In this document: positions 16,958 through 26,212 of the stretch, piece by piece | Position numbering within the stretch: position 1 is the stretch's first letter | Layout of the letters: the number at the start of each line of letters is the position of its first letter | NCBI GenBank assembly: GCA_016707785.1 | Contig: JADJGZ010000005.1 | Location: forward strand, 189,575-253,574 | DNA from: Bacteroidales bacterium | GTDB taxonomy: Bacteria; Bacteroidota; Bacteroidia; Bacteroidales; UBA4417 | DNA length: 64,000 bases | Direction of reading: 5' to 3' | Notes under the pieces: generated by a model | Database searches by the model: none | What the model was told of the DNA's origin: nothing | Seen by the model: the letters and a program-made list of their open reading frames with translations, nothing else | Translations under genes and position numbers: made by a program

Positions 16958-16983
16958 TTCTATAACCAAATAAAACCAAATCT

Positions 16984-17628
16984 ATGAAAAAGCTTTCTAT
17001 TCTCTTTTTGATTGTGCTTTTTTCCAGCAGTGCTTTAATGGCTCAGTTTGAGAAAGGCAACTGTTTCACAGCAGGATATAGTAATCTTGGCCTTGATATA
17101 GGCAATAAGAAATCCAAATCCGGTGGTACATCTGTCGATGTTTTTAAATATTCTGAATTCTTCATTAACCCCGAAGCAGGTTACTTTATTGCTGACAACC
17201 TGATGACAGGTCTTTTCATCGATTTTTACACCGAACACTACAAGTATGAATCTGGAAGTGATGATAAATACTTCAAGTTCCTGGTAGGTCCAGTTGTAAG
17301 GTATTATTTCTTCCAGTTGAACAAGATGAATTTGTATGGTGAAGGTAGTCTAGGAACTGGATTTGATAAATCAACTTATAAATATACCGGAGGTACTGAG
17401 GATGAGACGAAATCAACATACTTCTCCGCCAGGGTAGGAGGTGGATTTACCTATTTGATGACAGATAACTTTGGGTTGGACTTATTCGTTGGCTATGATT
17501 ATGATTCATGGTTTACTAAAAATGAAGAAGAAGTTGATCAGAAAAGTGCTGCCAGTGTTGAGAAAACCAAAGATTCGTGGAGTTCATTTGAAATTAACAT
17601 GGGGTTAGTTTATATTTTTCAGAATTAA
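16984..17628 (+). CDS. Small outer membrane beta-barrel protein
   Basis: 214 residues with a clear signal peptide (MKKLSILFLIVLFSSSALMA, cut before QFEKG). The mature part consists of alternating amphipathic strands with aromatic ends (NLMTGLFIDFYTEHY, FLVGPVVRYYFF, FSARVGGGFTYLM, FGLDLFVGYDY) and a final strand SFEINMGLVYIFQN ending in aromatic-x-N. This is the pattern of 8-strand Bacteroidota outer-membrane barrels (OmpX/PorT-like). No specific function can be read. It is monocistronic, with its own promoter and terminator. Confidence 0.82.
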   Translation: MKKLSILFLIVLFSSSALMAQFEKGNCFTAGYSNLGLDIGNKKSKSGGTSVDVFKYSEFFINPEAGYFIADNLMTGLFIDFYTEHYKYESGSDDKYFKFLVGPVVRYYFFQLNKMNLYGEGSLGTGFDKSTYKYTGGTEDETKSTYFSARVGGGFTYLMTDNFGLDLFVGYDYDSWFTKNEEEVDQKSAASVEKTKDSWSSFEINMGLVYIFQN

Positions 17629-17682
17629 AACAAACTGATTCATTCTGTTCTTCGCTTCATGATTTGAAGATTTGACCAAAAC

Positions 17683-17723
17683 AAAAAGCTGTTTCGAAGG
17701 TTAATTTCGGAGCAGCTTTTTTT
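17683..17723 (+). terminator. Rho-independent terminator
   Basis: AAAGCTGTTTCGAA pairs with TTTCGGAGCAGCTTT over about 14 bp (two G-T wobbles), with a short GGTTAA loop, followed by a T tract. It lies 55 bp past the outer-membrane barrel gene. Confidence 0.8.
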
Positions 17724-17780
17724 GATGTAATATAATAAAATCAATTTAGGTAAGTTCATAGATATAAACCCAAACGAATT

Positions 17781-18014
17781 ATGACTCGTCCAACTCTCTT
17801 AACAACCTCTATTACGGTGATCATCTTGTCACTATTCTTATCGTCTGCATGCAAGCATGATCCTGAACTCCAGGAAACTGTAAACCCTCCTGACGACACT
17901 ACCCAAAACCCCACCTCCCAATGCAGTCCGGATACTGTTTATTTTGAGCAACAAATTCTTCCCATGCTTCAGTCAGGATGTGCAATGAGTGGCTGCCGAC
18001 GTTGGAACACATGA
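17781..18014 (+). CDS. N-terminal fragment of the haem lipoprotein
   Basis: 77 codons carrying the lipoprotein signal peptide, a Pro/Thr-rich linker and the first cysteine pair (CAMSGC). The last few residues (RRWNT) are out-of-frame sequence beyond the indel. Confidence 0.6.
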   Translation: MTRPTLLTTSITVIILSLFLSSACKHDPELQETVNPPDDTTQNPTSQCSPDTVYFEQQILPMLQSGCAMSGCRRWNT

Positions 18015-18504
18015 GGAAGGAATTGTACTCAATAGTTATGCTAATATAATGTCAACAGGAGGAATTAATATTTCAAACCCTACCAGGAGTGAGATTTACG
18101 AGAAAATGGCAGAAAGTGACCTTGATGACAGGATGCCACCGCCCCCCTACCCTGCATTTACCTCTGATAAATTAGCATTGATTTCAAAATGGATCAGCCA
18201 GGGAGCAAAGAATAACAGTTGCCTAGAAGCAGGATGTGATACGACCAATGTTACCTATCTCACTCATATCAAGCCATTGCTTCAGAATCACTGCCAGGGT
18301 TGCCACAGTGGTGGAAACCCAAGCGGGGGAATCCCACTTGTAATATATTCTGATGCTAAAGCGATTGCAGATAATGGGAAATTTCTGGGAACGATCAATC
18401 AGCTGAATGGTTATAGTCCAATGCCTCAAAATAGCAACAAATTAACTGATTGTCAGATCAATATGGTAAAGATCTGGATCAATCTGGGTGCTCCAAATAA
18501 TTGA
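17989..18504 (+). CDS. C-terminal fragment of the haem lipoprotein
   Basis: 171 codons in the shifted frame. Genuine homology begins at about DVGTHEEG, the fifth codon or so; the ATG used here lies inside the upstream fragment. It contains the CQGCHSG haem site and the conserved DRMPPPP segment. Confidence 0.6.
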   Translation: MAADVGTHEEGIVLNSYANIMSTGGINISNPTRSEIYEKMAESDLDDRMPPPPYPAFTSDKLALISKWISQGAKNNSCLEAGCDTTNVTYLTHIKPLLQNHCQGCHSGGNPSGGIPLVIYSDAKAIADNGKFLGTINQLNGYSPMPQNSNKLTDCQINMVKIWINLGAPNN

Positions 18505-18506
18505 TT

Positions 18507-19448
18507 TTAATTGGCCATTTCAAAAATCAATTCCCCTTCCTGCATTTCTCCCATAATTTGCTGATTATTTGTAATCTCACCTGAGAGTAACATCCTGGAG
18601 AGCTTATTCAGTACTTCCTTTTGAATGACTCTTTTCAAAGGTCTGGCTCCATAGTTTGGATCATATCCTTTAGTAGCAAGGAATTCCAGCGCAGATTCTG
18701 AAAATGAAAGACTTATACCATTTTTCCCCAGTAAGTCATCGAGTGATTTCAACTGTAATTCAACAATTCGTCTGATTTCAACCCGGTTTAAAGGGTGGAA
18801 CATAATGATCTCATCGATTCTGTTTAGAAATTCCGGCCGGATACTCCTTTTCAACATATCCATGACCTGAGTTCGGGTGCTTTCAAATAAAGAATCATCA
18901 TCCGTACTTCCACTTTCATTCATCTGATCCTGAATTAACTGAGAACCAATATTAGAAGTCATAATGATTAGTGCATTGTGAAAATCAGCGGTTCTACCCT
19001 TATTATCTGTCAGTCTGCCTTCATCAAGTACTTGTAGAAGGATATTGAAGATATCCGGATGAGCCTTTTCCATCTCATCAAACAGGATCACAGAATAAGG
19101 TTTTCTCCTGACTTTTTCAGTGAGCTGACCACCTTCATCATACCCCACATATCCGGGAGGAGCCCCCACCAGCCTTGCGACGGCATGACGTTCCTGGTAT
19201 TCACTCATATCAATGCGAATGATGGCATTCTCATCATTAAAGAGGTATTCCGCAAGTGCTTTTGCAAGTTCAGTTTTTCCAACACCTGTGGTACCAAGGA
19301 AGATGAAAGAGCCCACAGGCCTTTTTGAATCCTGCAATCCAGCCCTGCTGCGCCTGATAGCATCGAAATTGCCTCGATAGCTTCTTCCTGCCTGGAATCT
19401 ACCCTTTTGGTGAAGCTCGAATTCCAGATTAAAGTTTTTCTCGTTCAC
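18507..19448 (-). CDS. clpB: ClpB NBD2 and C-terminal fragment
   Basis: 313 codons. The first ~28 residues are scrambled by indels; from [16 protein letters not shown] onward the sequence is a normal NBD2. It has Walker [17 protein letters not shown], pore loop GYVGYDEGG, Walker [14 protein letters not shown], sensor 1 IIMTSNIGS, and the sensor 2 GAR motif in [12 protein letters not shown]. Confidence 0.85.
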   Translation of the reverse strand: MNEKNFNLEFELHQKGRFQAGRSYRGNFDAIRRSRAGLQDSKRPVGSFIFLGTTGVGKTELAKALAEYLFNDENAIIRIDMSEYQERHAVARLVGAPPGYVGYDEGGQLTEKVRRKPYSVILFDEMEKAHPDIFNILLQVLDEGRLTDNKGRTADFHNALIIMTSNIGSQLIQDQMNESGSTDDDSLFESTRTQVMDMLKRSIRPEFLNRIDEIIMFHPLNRVEIRRIVELQLKSLDDLLGKNGISLSFSESALEFLATKGYDPNYGARPLKRVIQKEVLNKLSRMLLSGEITNNQQIMGEMQEGELIFEMAN

Positions 19449-20997
19449 TTTGCAGCATCCGGCTTACCGGGATTCCTGTCCAACGCGAAACAATCTCAGC
19501 AATTTCCTCAGAACCAACTTCTTCCTTTATCATTGCTGAATTCAATTGTACTTTATTAAGCTGATCTTTCAAATGGATGAGCTTAGCTTCCACTTCTTTA
19601 ATTTTCCCGTACCTTAATTCTGCAACCTTGCCAAAATCTCCTTCCCTTTCAGCATTCTCTGCCTCAAACCGATACTGTTCCATATCCTTTTTACATTGCT
19701 GAATCCCATCGACCAGCTCCTTTTCGGCTTTCCACTTTGCCTGCAACTGGTTGCGTTCTGCTTCCATATTAGCAATATCAGCCCCAAGCTGTTTTAATTT
19801 CAGCTCATCTTTCTCTCTTTTAATAGCTTCCCGCTCAATTTCAAGCTGACGGATTTTCCGTTCAATTTCATCAAGTTCTTCCGGGACAGAATTGATCTCC
19901 AACCTTAGCTTAGATGCGGCTTCGTCAATCAAATCAATAGCTTTATCAGGCAGGAAGCGATCTGTTATATAGCGCTGTGACAACTCAACAGCAGCAATAA
20001 TTGCTTCATCCTTAATCCTGACCTGGTGATGTGTCTCATAACGTTCCTTTAATCCCCTGAGAATAGAGATAGCATCAGCCGAGGATGGTTCATCCACCAT
20101 CACGATCTGGAATCTTCTCTCAAGCGCTTTATCTTTCTCAAAGTACTTTTGGTACTCTTTCAATGTGGTTGCTCCAATGGCACGAAGTTCACCCCTGGCA
20201 AGGGCCGGCTTTAAGATATTGGCAGCATCCATAGCACCTTCAGATGCCCCTGCTCCAACAAGGGTATGAATCTCATCAATAAAAAGCACAACTTCACCTT
20301 CTGAAGCTATGACTTCTTTTACTACACTCTTTAATCGCTCTTCGAACTCTCCCTTATACTTTGCACCCGCGATAAGCGCCCCCATATCCAGAGAGAATAT
20401 TTGCTTCGACCGAAGGTTATCCGGAACATCTCCATTAATGATTCGATGCGCCAGGCCTTCAGCAATCGCTGTTTTTCCAACTCCGGGTTCTCCAATGAGG
20501 ATAGGATTATTCTTAGTTCTGCGGGTGAGTATCTGCAAAATTCGCCTGATCTCCTCATCACGACCAATCACCGGGTCAAGTTTACCCGATCTCGCCAGTT
20601 CATTCAGATTCCTGGCATATTTAGTCAATGCGTGGTAAGTATCCTCTGCAGTCTTGCTGTTTACTGAATTCCCTTTCCTGAGTTCCCGGATAGCAGATAT
20701 TAAGCCCTTCTCAGTTACTCCCTGGCGCTTCAGTATATTTGATATCTCACTGGCTGAGGTAAGCATCGACAACAACAATAATTCAATGGAGACATATTCA
20801 TCACCGAACTTCCCTAAGATAGGTATCTGCTTTTTGCAGCACTTTTCCTGATTCCTGTGAGAGATAAACCTCCCCTCCTTCAACTTTAGACATCGATAGA
20901 AAAAGTTTTTCAATTTCCTTATCGATAAGATTAGGATCAACCCCAAGTTTTTTGAGTAAAAAGGGAACAATATTTTCATCCGCTTTTTGAATCCCAC
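19429..20997 (-). CDS. clpB: ClpB NBD1 and middle-domain fragment
   Basis: 522 codons. The first ~62 residues are out-of-frame reading; genuine ClpB starts at [16 protein letters not shown] (about 20811). It carries the second Clp_N repeat, NBD1 with Walker [14 protein letters not shown] and Walker [14 protein letters not shown], pore loop [10 protein letters not shown], and the long coiled-coil middle domain ([20 protein letters not shown] and onward). The middle domain identifies it as ClpB rather than ClpA or ClpX. It ends at [18 protein letters not shown]. Confidence 0.85.
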   Translation of the reverse strand: MGFKKRMKILFPFYSKNLGLILILSIRKLKNFFYRCLKLKEGRFISHRNQEKCCKKQIPILGKFGDEYVSIELLLLSMLTSASEISNILKRQGVTEKGLISAIRELRKGNSVNSKTAEDTYHALTKYARNLNELARSGKLDPVIGRDEEIRRILQILTRRTKNNPILIGEPGVGKTAIAEGLAHRIINGDVPDNLRSKQIFSLDMGALIAGAKYKGEFEERLKSVVKEVIASEGEVVLFIDEIHTLVGAGASEGAMDAANILKPALARGELRAIGATTLKEYQKYFEKDKALERRFQIVMVDEPSSADAISILRGLKERYETHHQVRIKDEAIIAAVELSQRYITDRFLPDKAIDLIDEAASKLRLEINSVPEELDEIERKIRQLEIEREAIKREKDELKLKQLGADIANMEAERNQLQAKWKAEKELVDGIQQCKKDMEQYRFEAENAEREGDFGKVAELRYGKIKEVEAKLIHLKDQLNKVQLNSAMIKEEVGSEEIAEIVSRWTGIPVSRMLQSEREKL

Positions 20998-21103
20998 GGT
21001 AAAGATGTGCTACTTCAATCGCCTGGTGTTTCCTTTCCTGTGCTTCAAGCTGAGCCTGCTGAACCACATCCTGGGCCTTTATTGTGAAATTGTTGAAATT
21101 CAT
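20801..21103 (-). CDS. clpB: ClpB N-terminal domain fragment
   Basis: 100 codons from the true start ([22 protein letters not shown]) through the first Clp_N repeat ([13 protein letters not shown]). It ends just past KADTYLRE, where the extra base shifts the frame. Confidence 0.75.
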   Translation of the reverse strand: MNFNNFTIKAQDVVQQAQLEAQERKHQAIEVAHLYRGIQKADENIVPFLLKKLGVDPNLIDKEIEKLFLSMSKVEGGEVYLSQESGKVLQKADTYLREVR

Positions 21104-21237
21104 AGGTTTATATAATTACTTGAACGTTAAACCTAATCATCAATTTCTAAACCATTAGATAACTATGTGTCATTTTGTCATCTTTTAAAAATATAATCTG
21201 TCATATTGGCACTAACTACTTCAAATTCATTCAATAA

Positions 21238-22419
21238 TCATGGTAGGCAATCATGATCAGCGACTTCAGAAAAGTCCAGTGTTTCACTATAATCAGATTG
21301 CTTAATATCGAGTTCTTTGATCTTTTTTCCCACAAATTCAGTAATCTCATCCAGGATGGGTTTCTCTTCTTCACTACAGAATGAAACTGCATTTCCCCTA
21401 TGTGTACCCCTGCCTGTCCGACCGATCCGGTGAACATAATTCTCAACTTTTTCAGGAAGGTCATAGTTCACCACATAATCTACATTTGGAATATCTATTC
21501 CCCTGGCACTCACATCCGTAGCTATTAATACCAAAATCTCTCCCAGGCTGAATTTTCTCAATACCTGGATCCTTTCCTGCTGTACTTTATCTCCATGGAT
21601 GGTATAACTCCTGATTCCTGCTCTTTCGAGGGCTTTATTCACGCGTTCAGCCCTTACCTTGGTCCGGACAAACACCAGTATTTTACTCTGCTCATTCTCT
21701 TTGATCAAGCGCTCCAGGAAAAATCGTTTATCATCCATACTGATGTAAGCAACAGCGTGGTCAATATTTTTAGAAACCGGATCCTTTGGTGAAATCTGGA
21801 TTCTGATGGGATTATTTACAAGCGAATAGGCCAGTTTTTTAATCTCAGGATTTATCGTAGCAGAAAAGAATAATGTTTGTCTATTCCTGGGTAGCATCTT
21901 AACCAATTGATTGATATCATTGATAAATCCCAGATCAAGCATATGATCGGCTTCATCCACAACCAACATCCTTAGTTGGTCCAGTTTTATGTGACCCTGG
22001 CTGATTAGGTCAAACAAACGGCCGGGAGTCACAACAAGGATATGCACTCCCTCTGTTAAAAGCTCAATCTGGGGATCCTGGCTAACACCCCCAAATACAC
22101 TTAATGTTTTTATTTGGGTATACTTGCCCAGGTCTTTAAATACTTCAGTAATCTGGAGGCATAATTCCCTGGTTGGCACCATCACAAGACATTGGATTCC
22201 CTTGGGTAATTCATTACGGCCGGTGGTTAGCAGCAGCTGAATTACAGGAATCACAAAAGCTGCTGTTTTCCCGGTGCCTGTCTGAGCAATTCCAAGCACG
22301 TCTTCGCCCCGGAGGATAGGTGGAATTGCCTTAAACTGGATATCAGTTGGGCGCAGGAATCCCGCATCAGCAATGCTTTGTTTAAGGTCAGGATGAAAAG
22401 GGTATGCAGCAAATTTCAT
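21238..22419 (-). CDS. DEAD-box ATP-dependent RNA helicase (RhlE-like)
   Basis: 393 residues with all core motifs: Q motif (FLRPTDIQFKAIPPIL), I AQTGTGKTAA, Ia VPTRELCLQI, II VVDEADHMLDLGF, III FFSAT, IV KILVFVRTK, V ATDVSARGID and VI HRIGRTGRG. The short C-terminal tail (about 30 residues after motif VI, then KIKELDIKQSD) lacks the basic extension of CsdA or the DbpA RNA-binding domain, so RhlE-like is the best label. It probably acts in ribosome assembly or RNA turnover in the cytoplasm. Its 5' end overlaps the antisense reading frame of the truncated SDR gene. Confidence 0.93.
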   Translation of the reverse strand: MKFAAYPFHPDLKQSIADAGFLRPTDIQFKAIPPILRGEDVLGIAQTGTGKTAAFVIPVIQLLLTTGRNELPKGIQCLVMVPTRELCLQITEVFKDLGKYTQIKTLSVFGGVSQDPQIELLTEGVHILVVTPGRLFDLISQGHIKLDQLRMLVVDEADHMLDLGFINDINQLVKMLPRNRQTLFFSATINPEIKKLAYSLVNNPIRIQISPKDPVSKNIDHAVAYISMDDKRFFLERLIKENEQSKILVFVRTKVRAERVNKALERAGIRSYTIHGDKVQQERIQVLRKFSLGEILVLIATDVSARGIDIPNVDYVVNYDLPEKVENYVHRIGRTGRGTHRGNAVSFCSEEEKPILDEITEFVGKKIKELDIKQSDYSETLDFSEVADHDCLP

Positions 22420-23127
22420 GGCTATTCAATCAGAATTGATGGGCGAACCTACGGACAAGATTCCTTAAGCCTGCAAAAGTACGGCTTTCTCAATTCAATG
22501 CAGCACAAGGCAGAAGGTTGCTCATTGCCTACCCAGTTCAATGATATTTCTGAAAAAGCTATCTCCTTATTTGGAAGGATTGATTTCCTTTTTAATAATG
22601 GTGGAATAAGTCAACGTTCTCTTATCAAAGAGTCACCGCTTGAGATAGATCGTAAAATTATGGAGATCAATTATTTTGCGAATATTGCACTCACCAAGGC
22701 GATACTGCCCCATATGATTCAAAATAAGGGAGGCCACATTATTGTAACATCCAGTCTTTCCGGCCTTTTTGGTTTCCCGCTTCGTTCAGCATATTGTGCT
22801 TCTAAACATGCTTTGCATGGATTTTATGAAACCTTGCGGATAGAACATCTGCATGATCAAATTGGCGTCACCATAGTATGTCCTGATAGGGTCAGGACAA
22901 GTATTTCCCTGAATGCACTGGCTGCTGATGGAAAACCACATGGAAAAATGGATGCCAGGCAGGATAAAGGAATTACGGCCGAGCAATGTGCTAAAGAAAT
23001 GATCCGGGCATTCAGGAAAAACAAGATCGTGGTATTAATCGGAGGATTTGAAAAGATCTCGGTATATCTTAAAAGATTCCTTCCTTCCATATTTTACAGG
23101 ATGATTTCAAAGGTCTCACCTACCTGA
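22378..23127 (+). CDS. Short-chain dehydrogenase/reductase lacking its N-terminus
   Basis: 250 codons, but SDR similarity starts only at about residue 44 (NSMQHKAEG... then FNDISEKAISLFGRIDFLFNNGG). Present are the NNGG (NNAG-type) motif, the catalytic S-x12-YCASK (SSLSGLFGFPLRSAYCASK) and the post-catalytic CPDRVRTSI. Missing is the whole N-terminal Rossmann half with the TGxxxGIG dinucleotide-binding loop. The first ~43 codons instead lie antisense to the start of the DEAD-helicase gene and resemble nothing. As it stands the protein could not bind NAD(P) normally, so this is either a 5'-deleted pseudogene or an assembly deletion at about 22430-22500. The family reduces or oxidises hydroxy/keto groups. 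Confidence 0.75.
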   Translation: MFKVRMKRVCSKFHGYSIRIDGRTYGQDSLSLQKYGFLNSMQHKAEGCSLPTQFNDISEKAISLFGRIDFLFNNGGISQRSLIKESPLEIDRKIMEINYFANIALTKAILPHMIQNKGGHIIVTSSLSGLFGFPLRSAYCASKHALHGFYETLRIEHLHDQIGVTIVCPDRVRTSISLNALAADGKPHGKMDARQDKGITAEQCAKEMIRAFRKNKIVVLIGGFEKISVYLKRFLPSIFYRMISKVSPT

Positions 23128-23211
23128 GCTTACGGATTTCTTACTGTTAACAGCAATAAACAATTTTCACTTTCCTCAACATTTTAGTAATTTCGTTCAA
23201 AAGAATCCATC

Positions 23212-24294
23212 ATGTCAGAAAAATATATACGGGGAATTCAGCAAGTAGGTATTGGTGTGAATAATGTAGCTGAAGCATGGAAATGGTACCGTGAAGCATT
23301 TGGAGTGGATATCAGGATATTTGAAGAGGAAGCCATTGCCGGGCTTATGCTCCCGTATACTGGTGGAAAACCACAGAAACGTCATGCTGCATTGGCCATG
23401 AATATGCAAGGTGGCGGTGGTTTTGAGATATGGAATTATAAAGATCGCATCCCTCAGCAACCTGCATTTGATTTGCAAATGGGTGACCTGGGCATTTTTT
23501 CCGTGAAAATCAAGTCGATGGATGTTCATGCAGCATTTGAACTTCATAAAAAGGCAGGGCTTGAACCACATAATATTAGCAAGGACCCGGGCGGGAAAGA
23601 TCACTATTTCCTCCAGGACCCTTATGGCAATTATTTTGAAGTAGTTCCTTGTGATGCTTATTTCATGAATGAGAACAAGCCCACCGGAGCAGTATTTGGG
23701 GTGACCATTGGAGTAACTGATATTGAAAAAGCTCTACCGTTATATAGTAAGATATTGGGGTACAATAAGGTTGTTTATGACAAAACCGGGAATTTTGAAG
23801 ATCTGACAACATTGCCGGGTGGTAAAGGAAACTTTCGCAGAATTCTTCTGAACCATTCCGATCACAAACGGGGGAGCTTTAGTAAGTTGCTCGGACCAAC
23901 GCAGTTGGAACTGATTCAGAGCATTGACCGGCCGGTTCGTAAAATATATGAAAATCGCTTCTGGGGAGACCTGGGATTCATCCATCTGTGCTTTGATGTA
24001 AGTGGCATGCGTAGTTTACGTGAAGAATGCAGAAATGACGGTTTCGCATTCACTGTTGACAGCATTGCGTCTCATGACACGAAAGGTTTCGATATGGGTG
24101 AAGCGGCTGGACACTTTGCCTATATCGCTGATCCTGATGGTACTTTGATAGAGTTTGTAGAGACATTGAAAGTCCCGGTGTTCAAGAAATTTGGAATTTA
24201 TCTCAACCTTAAAAAAAGGCACCCTCATAAATCCTTACCTGATTTCATTGTAAAAGCATTGAGATTTAATCGCTTTAAAGAAAGTAATGGATAA
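23212..24294 (+). CDS. Two-module VOC family protein (HPPD/glyoxalase-like)
   Basis: 360 residues with two vicinal-oxygen-chelate modules: residues ~5-150 (GIQQVGIGVNNVAEAWKWY ... HYFLQDPYGNYFEVV) and ~160-320 (FGVTIGVTDIEKALPLYSKILGY ... AYIADPDGTLIEFVE). Family metal ligands are usually a His near the start of one module and Glu in the D-P-x-G-x-x-x-E motifs; both end motifs are present. Such proteins include dioxygenases, epimerases and glyoxalases, and nothing here picks the reaction. It follows the SDR gene in the same direction and overlaps the next gene by 8 bp. Confidence 0.82.
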   Translation: MSEKYIRGIQQVGIGVNNVAEAWKWYREAFGVDIRIFEEEAIAGLMLPYTGGKPQKRHAALAMNMQGGGGFEIWNYKDRIPQQPAFDLQMGDLGIFSVKIKSMDVHAAFELHKKAGLEPHNISKDPGGKDHYFLQDPYGNYFEVVPCDAYFMNENKPTGAVFGVTIGVTDIEKALPLYSKILGYNKVVYDKTGNFEDLTTLPGGKGNFRRILLNHSDHKRGSFSKLLGPTQLELIQSIDRPVRKIYENRFWGDLGFIHLCFDVSGMRSLREECRNDGFAFTVDSIASHDTKGFDMGEAAGHFAYIADPDGTLIEFVETLKVPVFKKFGIYLNLKKRHPHKSLPDFIVKALRFNRFKESNG

Positions 24295-24739
24295 AACAGA
24301 GATTAAAGGCATCTTGCTGGAAACCTGTAAGAAACGGCTATTGGATTCTATCAGTAACCTCGAGATTGCCATGAATGATGCCCAGCAACAAGCCAATGAA
24401 TATGGGGCACCCAGGGACAGGTATGACGCATTCAGGGCTCAACTGATGAGGAAGCGCGACATGATGGCCCAACAATTGGATACTGAATTGAATGAATTGA
24501 AAGTACTTGAAAAGATTGACCCTAATAAAAAAATAGAAATTGTCGGATTTGGCGCAGTAGTATTTTCTCAGGACCAAAACTACTTTGTAGCCATCAGCAG
24601 CGGTAAGATTGAAATTGAAAGCCAGCTTTTCTATGCAATTTCTGCAAAAGTCCCTATTTACCAGGCTTTACAAGGTAAAAAACGAGGTGAAAGCTGTGAA
24701 TTCAGGGGAAAGAGTATCCAGATATTAGATATATGCTAA
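24287..24739 (+). CDS. GreA/GreB-like coiled-coil protein
   Basis: 150 residues. The N-terminal half (about 1-80) is a charged helical hairpin with an invariant-looking APRDRYDAFRAQLMRKRDMM turn. The C-terminal half (about 83-150) reads as the GreA/B FKBP-like fold: VGFGAVVFSQDQNYFVAIS, then ISAKVPIYQALQGKKRGESC and IQILDIC. Bacteroidota homologues are often mislabelled 3-oxoacyl-ACP synthase. The hairpin tip lacks the paired acidic residues used by GreA for RNA-polymerase backtrack cleavage, so it may bind polymerase or another target without that activity (inference). It overlaps the VOC gene by 8 bp, suggesting coupled translation. Confidence 0.7.
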   Translation: MDKTEIKGILLETCKKRLLDSISNLEIAMNDAQQQANEYGAPRDRYDAFRAQLMRKRDMMAQQLDTELNELKVLEKIDPNKKIEIVGFGAVVFSQDQNYFVAISSGKIEIESQLFYAISAKVPIYQALQGKKRGESCEFRGKSIQILDIC

Positions 24740-24775
24740 CTTCCTGGCTACTAAACATCAGGACCAGGAAAACCT

Positions 24776-25579
24776 TTAAGCATTATTACGATGGTCATTA
24801 ACCAGGGCATTTAGCTTTGTCAGATACCTGATTTTATTTTGAAATAGATTGGATTTGAGTTTTGGTTCAAGCAAAGCTCTCCCGATACAGTATTTACTAA
24901 CGCTTGAACCGTGAATCCTCAGTTTTTTCATGACTTTTTCAAACCCGGGTTCTGTAGCCATCCTGTCGAATTTGACTTCTATGATCGCAACTGAAGGAAG
25001 CTGAATGGTACTATGATCATTTTTGAATTCCAGTCCCACATCAATGGTAATCCTCTCTTTTCTCGGAATACTTACTAAGGTAATTCTCTGGAATGTATTG
25101 ATCAACTTCATTTCCAGTCCATCAAGCTTATAAGGTGTGGCAGCTTCGATGAATACCTGTTCAAAATTTGAATCCAGATTTGCTCCCTGGAGTTCAACCC
25201 GCTTTTTCTGGACACGTCCACTATTGGTTCGTCTTTTTACTTCCAGGAACTGTTCACCCGATATCACATACTCGCGTCGCCTGACTTTAAAACGAGATTG
25301 CTTGCCGTTATGATGAGCAAGATACATGGCATTGTCACTGGTATCAAAATATTCAGTATTGTATTCCAGGATGCGTTCATCATTGATTTCAAGCACTTTG
25401 TAATCAGAAATAACTTCTTTCAGAACAGAAGAGATTCTATTGAAATGCAACACAAATTTCTTTTCCGAGCGATTCAATAGTTTCACAGAATCCATATCTG
25501 TAAGGCTTATAGGATCAAAGCCAGACAGTAAATTCCTTATATCGTTCAGCGAGTTCAATTCAAGTATACTATTTAACAA
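24776..25579 (-). CDS. VTC-domain polyphosphate polymerase-like protein
   Basis: 267 residues with the VTC tunnel-fold features: an N-terminal RSEKKFVLHFN segment, then EYFDTSDNAMYLAHHNGKQSRFKVRRREY, EVKRRTNSGRVQKKRVEL and the late VAIIEVKFDR strand. The alternating Lys/Arg and Glu strand residues line the triphosphate tunnel in yeast Vtc4 and its relatives. Bacterial members are often beside CotH or membrane proteins; here the partner is a small lipoprotein gene whose 3' end overlaps it by 11 bp. A polyphosphate-related role is inferred from the domain only. Confidence 0.82.
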   Translation of the reverse strand: MLNSILELNSLNDIRNLLSGFDPISLTDMDSVKLLNRSEKKFVLHFNRISSVLKEVISDYKVLEINDERILEYNTEYFDTSDNAMYLAHHNGKQSRFKVRRREYVISGEQFLEVKRRTNSGRVQKKRVELQGANLDSNFEQVFIEAATPYKLDGLEMKLINTFQRITLVSIPRKERITIDVGLEFKNDHSTIQLPSVAIIEVKFDRMATEPGFEKVMKKLRIHGSSVSKYCIGRALLEPKLKSNLFQNKIRYLTKLNALVNDHRNNA

Positions 25580-25964
25580 TTACAAGATCATCAATTACCA
25601 GGTCCTGCTTATTCTCTGTAATTTCAACTTCCCTGATAACCGGGAATGTTCCTCCGGGCACCAGGCCGGTGGTATCTTCAGAATAAGCGTATATCCTGTA
25701 CTTCCCCTTTCTCAGGTGATCAAATTTATAAGTGCCGTCATAATTAGTTTCGAAGGCATTGCCATAAACTACCTCATCTCCATAAATGATAAAAACATCC
25801 TCTTTTTGACCATAATAAGTAGCATTTATTTCTGAATACTCACTATTATAATCTAGTACCCATACCTTACCGGTGATACTGGAGGTACCTCCTTCTCCTG
25901 CTTCCTTTTCACAGCCAGAGAGTAGTAAAATTGAGATGATTATTGTTATTGAAAAACGCATCAT
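25569..25964 (-). CDS. Lipoprotein with a carboxypeptidase-regulatory-like domain
   Basis: About 131 residues from the MM at 25964. The frame is open to an ATG at 25991, but a TACTTTAG -7-like element lies between them, so the inner start is preferred. The lipobox is LLLSGC, followed by an E/G-rich linker and one beta-sandwich (SITGKVWVLDY ... NYDGTYKFDHLRKGKYRIYAY ... REVEITENKQDLVIDDLVIV). That is the pattern of carboxypeptidase-regulatory/SpaA-like domains. It would be anchored on the outer or inner membrane. Its stop overlaps the start of the VTC-domain gene, so the two form an operon. Confidence 0.72.
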   Translation of the reverse strand: MMRFSITIIISILLLSGCEKEAGEGGTSSITGKVWVLDYNSEYSEINATYYGQKEDVFIIYGDEVVYGNAFETNYDGTYKFDHLRKGKYRIYAYSEDTTGLVPGGTFPVIREVEITENKQDLVIDDLVIVK

Positions 25965-26185
25965 TTTTATTCCTGCTAAAGTAACGTTCATATATCTGTT
26001 TCATTGCAACAAACGATCTTCCAGTCCTTGAAAACCGATGCTAATCTAAACAATAAATCATTTGTGGAAATAAATCCTTAGCTATTATTAATCACACTAC
26101 CTATCAACAAGTAATAGTCATTTCTATGTTTTTTCTGATTAACATCTAACCTGGAGTTCACTATCATGTGTATCAACAAACCGCT

Positions 26186-26193
26186 TATATTTG
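26186..26193 (+). promoter_or_regulatory. -7 element of the pyrophosphatase operon
   Basis: TATATTTG is a perfect TAnnTTTG match 20 bp before the ppa ATG. No good -33 TTG is seen. Confidence 0.55.
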
Positions 26194-26212
26194 CAGGTAA
26201 ATTGTATATGCT

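Larger units (their letters stand above)
17781..18504 (+). pseudogene. c-type haem lipoprotein interrupted by a frameshift
   Basis: Two overlapping frames encode one protein. The first has a lipoprotein signal peptide (lipobox LSSAC, acylated C24) and reaches CAMSGC, then runs out of frame. The second resumes with DVGTHEEGIVLNSY. Two bases appear to be missing near 17999, where the family reads SGC-HD; restoring them gives a first haem-type motif SGCHD. A second site is CQGCHSG (CxxCH). The segment YEKMAESDLDDRMPPPPYP between the sites is typical of the Bacteroidota cytochrome-c-like lipoprotein family. The protein would sit in the periplasm on a membrane, possibly in electron transfer. Its stop is 2 bp from the convergent clpB stop. 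Confidence 0.75.
18507..21103 (-). pseudogene. clpB: ClpB disaggregase gene broken by several indels
   Basis: The three fragments below together make an ~865-residue ClpB, the normal length of this Hsp100 AAA+ chaperone, which threads aggregated proteins through its pore together with DnaK. One extra base at about 20809 (GAAGTTC where GAATTC gives LREFGDEYVS) separates the N domain from NBD1. A cluster of at least four small indels between 19376 and 19435 garbles about 25 residues between SEREKL and [12 protein letters not shown], just ahead of NBD2. All catalytic motifs outside these points are intact. Such damage in a conserved gene more likely reflects assembly error than true loss. It is convergent with the haem lipoprotein gene. 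Confidence 0.85.
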
